The translations under genes and the position numbers were made by a program. DNA of 64,000 bases, from the NCBI RefSeq assembly GCF_007558725.1, contig NZ_VLPL01000004.1, forward strand, positions 372,001 through 436,000, given 5' to 3'. A model generated the notes under the pieces. It did not search any database. It was not told where the DNA came from and saw nothing but the letters and a program-made list of their open reading frames with translations. Position 1 is the stretch's first letter, and the number at the start of each line of letters is the position of its first letter. Below are positions 60,979 through 64,000 of the stretch, one piece after another. The stretch comes from Fluviicola chungangensis. GTDB taxonomy: Bacteria; Bacteroidota; Bacteroidia; Flavobacteriales_D; Crocinitomicaceae.

Positions 60979-61443
60979 ATGAAAACAGAAGGAACAACGC
61001 CGGAAGAAGTGATTGCAAATTGTCCGCCGGAGCGGCAGGAAGCAATGAGGAAACTCCGAAAAACAATCCTGGATAATCTTCCCGCAGGCTTCAGTGAGGG
61101 GATTGGGTATGGCATGATCGGTTATGCTGTTCCGCATTCGTTGTATCCGGCCGGATACCACTGTAATCCCAAACTTCCCTTACCGTTCATGAGTTTCGCT
61201 TCACAGAAGAATTTCATTGCATTTTACCACATGGGAATATATGCTGATCCGGAATTGCTGGACTGGTTTCGTACAGAATATGCCAAAGTAAGTAAGACCA
61301 AACTAGACATGGGGAAAAGCTGCGTCCGGTTTAAAAAGCCCGATCAGATTCCTTTCGAACTGATTGGTCAACTGGTTTCAAAAGTAAAACCGGAAGATTG
61401 GATCCACACGTATGAAAAAAATTATAATTCCAAATCAAAATAG
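60979..61443 (+). CDS. DUF1801 protein
   Basis: 154 residues from the ATG at 60979 (GTG one codon earlier). PPERQEAMRKLRKTILDNLPAGFSEGIGYGMIGYAVP, LPFMSFASQKNFIAFYHMGIY and LDMGKSCVRFKKPDQIPFELI are the DUF1801 core, in its usual order and length. Cytoplasmic, function unknown. A degenerate -7 element TATCTTCG lies at 60963-60970. The next gene begins three bases after its stop. Confidence 0.88.
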   Translation: MKTEGTTPEEVIANCPPERQEAMRKLRKTILDNLPAGFSEGIGYGMIGYAVPHSLYPAGYHCNPKLPLPFMSFASQKNFIAFYHMGIYADPELLDWFRTEYAKVSKTKLDMGKSCVRFKKPDQIPFELIGQLVSKVKPEDWIHTYEKNYNSKSK

Positions 61444-61446
61444 ACT

Positions 61447-62097
61447 ATGAGTGAAGTATTAGATAACATGAATTTTTTCTCCCAAAAGAATGTAGACCTT
61501 AGCAGTTTAAACTATCCGCTGAAGTTTAAGTTTAAAATCGGGACATTGGCGAACGACTTTGTCATTTCAGACTCCAATGCTGCAACCTTAGCCTATGTAC
61601 GTCAGAAAATGTTCAAATTTATTGAAGAAATCCAGGTTTTTACGGATACCAATAAAACAAGTCTGGAATTCACGATCAAGGCAAATAAGTGGATCGATTT
61701 CTCTGCTACTTACGTGTTTACAGACAAGCATGGAATTGAAAAAGGCCGTGTGGCACGTAAAGGATGGGCTTCGATCTGGAAAGCACGGTACGATATATTC
61801 GACCAGCAGGAACACCTGGCATTCCACATCATGGAAGAAAATGCCTGGACCAAGGTTTTTGACAGCCTGTTCAGTGAAATTCCTGTTTTGGGAATATTTA
61901 CCGGCTACGTCTTCAATCCGAAATACATCGTAGGAAGACCGGACGGTTCAAAAGTGATGCGCCTGAAGAAAAACCCTTCCCTATTCGGTAGAAGTTTTAC
62001 TTTGGAAAAGATTGGCCCGACACACAACTCCAGCGAAGACGAATGCATCGTACTTTCATTGATGATGATGATCTTATTGGAAAGAAGACGCGGATAA
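61447..62097 (+). CDS. LURP/phospholipid scramblase-like protein
   Basis: 216 residues, no signal peptide. A tubby-like C-terminal fold is suggested by strands such as FKFKIGTLANDFVISDSNAATLAYVRQKMF, a repeated FSATYVFTDKHGIEKGRVARKG and SLFSEIPVLGIFTGYVFNPKYIVGRPDGSKVMRLKKNPSLFGRSFTLEKI, a signature of LURP1/scramblase-like proteins. Bacterial roles are uncertain. Three bases after the DUF1801 stop, hence the same transcript. Confidence 0.7.
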   Translation: MSEVLDNMNFFSQKNVDLSSLNYPLKFKFKIGTLANDFVISDSNAATLAYVRQKMFKFIEEIQVFTDTNKTSLEFTIKANKWIDFSATYVFTDKHGIEKGRVARKGWASIWKARYDIFDQQEHLAFHIMEENAWTKVFDSLFSEIPVLGIFTGYVFNPKYIVGRPDGSKVMRLKKNPSLFGRSFTLEKIGPTHNSSEDECIVLSLMMMILLERRRG

Positions 62098-62100
62098 AAA

Positions 62101-62130
62101 AGTAGGGGCAAATAATTATTTGCCCCTACT
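62101..62130. terminator. Perfect 30-nt palindrome between convergent genes
   Basis: AGTAGGGGCAAATAA and its exact complement abut; A run before, T run after. Bidirectional terminator for the LURP-like gene and acs. Shares arms GTAGGGGC with the copy at 31465. Confidence 0.85.
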
Positions 62131-62133
62131 TTT

Positions 62134-64000
62134 TTATTTTATCGCATGCTCCACAATCTCGTCGACCACAAACGGGTCGAGCAAAGTAGAGGTGTCTCCC
62201 AAATTCTTCACATCTCCTTCTGCAATTTTCCGCAAAATGCGGCGCATGATCTTTCCTGAACGCGTCTTAGGCAAGCCTGAAACGAATTGGATTTTCTCCG
62301 GGATGGCAATTTTTCCGATTTCCGCCACAACGGATTCCATGATCTCACCTCGTGCCAGATCCTGGTTTTCTTTCGGAATTTCATGTTCACAAACAACAAA
62401 CGCATAAATGGATTGTCCTTTCACCGGGTGCGGATACCCCACAACAGCCGATTCAATGACCAACTTGTTCATATTGATCGCATTCTCAATTTCAGCCGTT
62501 CCGAACCGGTGCCCCGAAACATTAATAACATCATCTACCCGCCCGATAATGCGGTACATTCCTTGCTCATCACGTTTGGCACCGTCGCCGGTGAAATAAT
62601 ATCCGTTGTAATGTGAAAAATAAGTAACCCGGCAACGTTCGTGATCTCCGTAAGTGGTTCTTAAAATAGAGGGCCATGGAAATTTGATACACAAATACCC
62701 TTCTTCATCCGCACCTTCGATTTCTTTTCCTTCCTGGTTCAATAGAACCGGTTGAATTCCCGGTAAAGGATATCCGGCAAATGTTGGTTTCTGAGGAGAA
62801 ATATTCCCGATTCCGGAAATCATAATTCCTCCTGTTTCGGTTTGCCACCAATTATCCACTACCGGACAACGTCCTTTTCCAACATGCACGTGGTACCAGT
62901 TCCAGGCTTCTTCGTTGATCGGTTCTCCAACGGTACCAATAATTTTCAGCGAATCCAGGCTGTAAGAAAGCACATGATCTTCCCCGAAAGCCATCAAAGA
63001 GCGGATGGCAGTCGGCGCCGTTAAAAATTGATTGACCCCGTATTTATCAATCACCTGCCAAAAGCGACCCGCATCCGGATAGGTTGGAATTCCTTCAAAC
63101 ATCACGGTCGTTGCTCCACAGAGCAAAGGACCATACACAATATAAGAATGCCCGGTAATCCAGCCCACATCAGCCGTACACCAAAACACATCGGCCTCCT
63201 CATACTGGTAAACATTTTGAAAAGAATAGGCTGTATAAACCATATATCCGCCACAAGTGTGCACCACTCCTTTCGGTTTTCCGGTTGAACCGGAGGTATA
63301 CAAAATAAACAGCGGATCTTCGGCATCCATCGGTTCCGGATCGCAGGCAATGGCCTGTCCTTCTACCACGTCTTTCCACCAAATATCTCTTCCGGCCTTC
63401 ATGGATGGCTTCCAATTCAAACAATCACACACGATCACCTTTTCAACGCACGCAACATGCTCCAATGCCTCATCAACCACCCGTTTTAAGGGAATTTGTT
63501 TTGCCCCACGATTCAATCCATCTGCCGTAATGACTAATTTTGCCTGTGCATCTTCGATCCTGTCAGCAAGTGCATTAGCTGAAAAACCAGCAAAAACCAC
63601 CGAATGGATCGCTCCTATTCGGGCACACGCAATCACCGCAACGGTCAATTCCGGGATCATGGGCATATAAATGCACACCCGATCCCCTTTTTTTATTCCT
63701 ATTGCTTTCAAAGCATTTGCAAAGACACATACTTTTTCCAGTAATTCCGAATAGGTGTAAGTAAGTGATTTTTCATGCGGATCATTCGGTTCCCAGATCA
63801 AAGCCGTTTTATCTCCCCGGATTGCAGCATTCCGGTCCAGCATGTTTTGCGTAATGTTGAGCCTGGCCCCTTTGAACCATTGGATATTAGGTTCCGTAAA
63901 GTTCCACTCAAGGACCCGGTCCCATTTTTTCATCCATTGGAACTCGTTTGCGACATTCCCCCAGAACGCTTCCGGATCAGAAACACTTTGCGCATAATTC
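62134..64000 (-). CDS. acs: Acetyl-CoA synthetase, 5'-truncated by the window edge
   Basis: 621 residues are visible and the frame is open to the right edge, reading NYAQSVSDPEAFWGNVANEF just before the first in-frame ATG (63933); that stretch matches the family N-terminus, so the true start lies outside. AMP-forming enzyme making acetyl-CoA from acetate. Motifs: YTSGSTGKPKGVVHTCGGY, CTADVGWITGHSYIVYGPLL, WWQTETGGIM, and the acetylatable Lys in PKTRSGKIMRRILRKI. Terminator palindrome three bases behind the stop. Confidence 0.96.
   Translation of the reverse strand, partial: NYAQSVSDPEAFWGNVANEFQWMKKWDRVLEWNFTEPNIQWFKGARLNITQNMLDRNAAIRGDKTALIWEPNDPHEKSLTYTYSELLEKVCVFANALKAIGIKKGDRVCIYMPMIPELTVAVIACARIGAIHSVVFAGFSANALADRIEDAQAKLVITADGLNRGAKQIPLKRVVDEALEHVACVEKVIVCDCLNWKPSMKAGRDIWWKDVVEGQAIACDPEPMDAEDPLFILYTSGSTGKPKGVVHTCGGYMVYTAYSFQNVYQYEEADVFWCTADVGWITGHSYIVYGPLLCGATTVMFEGIPTYPDAGRFWQVIDKYGVNQFLTAPTAIRSLMAFGEDHVLSYSLDSLKIIGTVGEPINEEAWNWYHVHVGKGRCPVVDNWWQTETGGIMISGIGNISPQKPTFAGYPLPGIQPVLLNQEGKEIEGADEEGYLCIKFPWPSILRTTYGDHERCRVTYFSHYNGYYFTGDGAKRDEQGMYRIIGRVDDVINVSGHRFGTAEIENAINMNKLVIESAVVGYPHPVKGQSIYAFVVCEHEIPKENQDLARGEIMESVVAEIGKIAIPEKIQFVSGLPKTRSGKIMRRILRKIAEGDVKNLGDTSTLLDPFVVDEIVEHAIK

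Overview
The window looks like a chromosomal segment of a member of the Bacteroidota, most likely Flavobacteriales close to Fluviicola/Crocinitomicaceae (a family-level guess from gene content, not a database match). Support: several large secreted proteins end in type IX secretion (T9SS) sorting tails; there is a GWxTD protein, a solitary gliding-type C-terminal domain, a TrhO with a Cys-rich tail, and a CsaA tRNA-binding protein; many genes have a TAnnTTTG -7 promoter element close to the start; SD sites are mostly absent; TTG/GTG starts occur. No rRNA, CRISPR array, transposase or prophage was seen.

Layout. 1-0.3 kb: N-terminal part of a secreted cupredoxin (minus, cut by the edge). 0.5-3.8 kb: tricorn-like protease. 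3.9-7.5 kb: an accessory-looking cassette of a DUF4157 (eCIS-core) protein with a C-terminal HExxH protease-like domain, a CpXC protein and a YcxB-like membrane protein; this is the best candidate for an undescribed system. 7.5-11.6 kb: csaA, DinB-like, Crp/Fnr, SnoaL-like, Fpg/Nei glycosylase, secreted ComEC-like hydrolase. 11.7 kb: tRNA-Ser(UGA). 12-19.7 kb: GWxTD protein, glycosyltransferase, DUF1801, SdiA-regulated-like protein, beta-barrel, CHU_C-type mini protein, secreted M12B-like protease. 20-22.4 kb: sterol-desaturase-like, methyltransferase and a DUF1304 fusion. 22.4-24.3 kb: GxxExxY gene between inverted repeats, then head-to-head aroQ and xerD. 24.5-29.7 kb: HTH regulator and T9SS-type surface proteins. 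30-38.5 kb: housekeeping genes rimO, lgt, trhO, dnaB, xth plus a secreted protein and a porin-like barrel. 38.7-48.7 kb: mutS2-like, POT transporter, tgt-lptF/G-DUF481 operon, glycosyltransferase-sigma factor pair, topoisomerase IB. 49-54.9 kb: acyl-CoA synthetase and an amidohydrolase-SDR-membrane protein operon. 55-64 kb: purL, rsmG, a secreted pair ending in a T9SS protein, DUF1801, LURP/scramblase-like protein and acetyl-CoA synthetase (cut by the right edge).

At the DNA level the segment carries dispersed palindromes. One class (core CGATTAATCG or arms GTAGGGGC) sits just behind stop codons and appears to serve as terminators; another (TTCyAGGGT...ACCCTrGAA then CAAATTT) sits between divergent genes. 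A 265-bp nested palindromic element separates topoisomerase IB and acyl-CoA synthetase. All family assignments come from reading motifs in the translated sequence; no similarity search was run.
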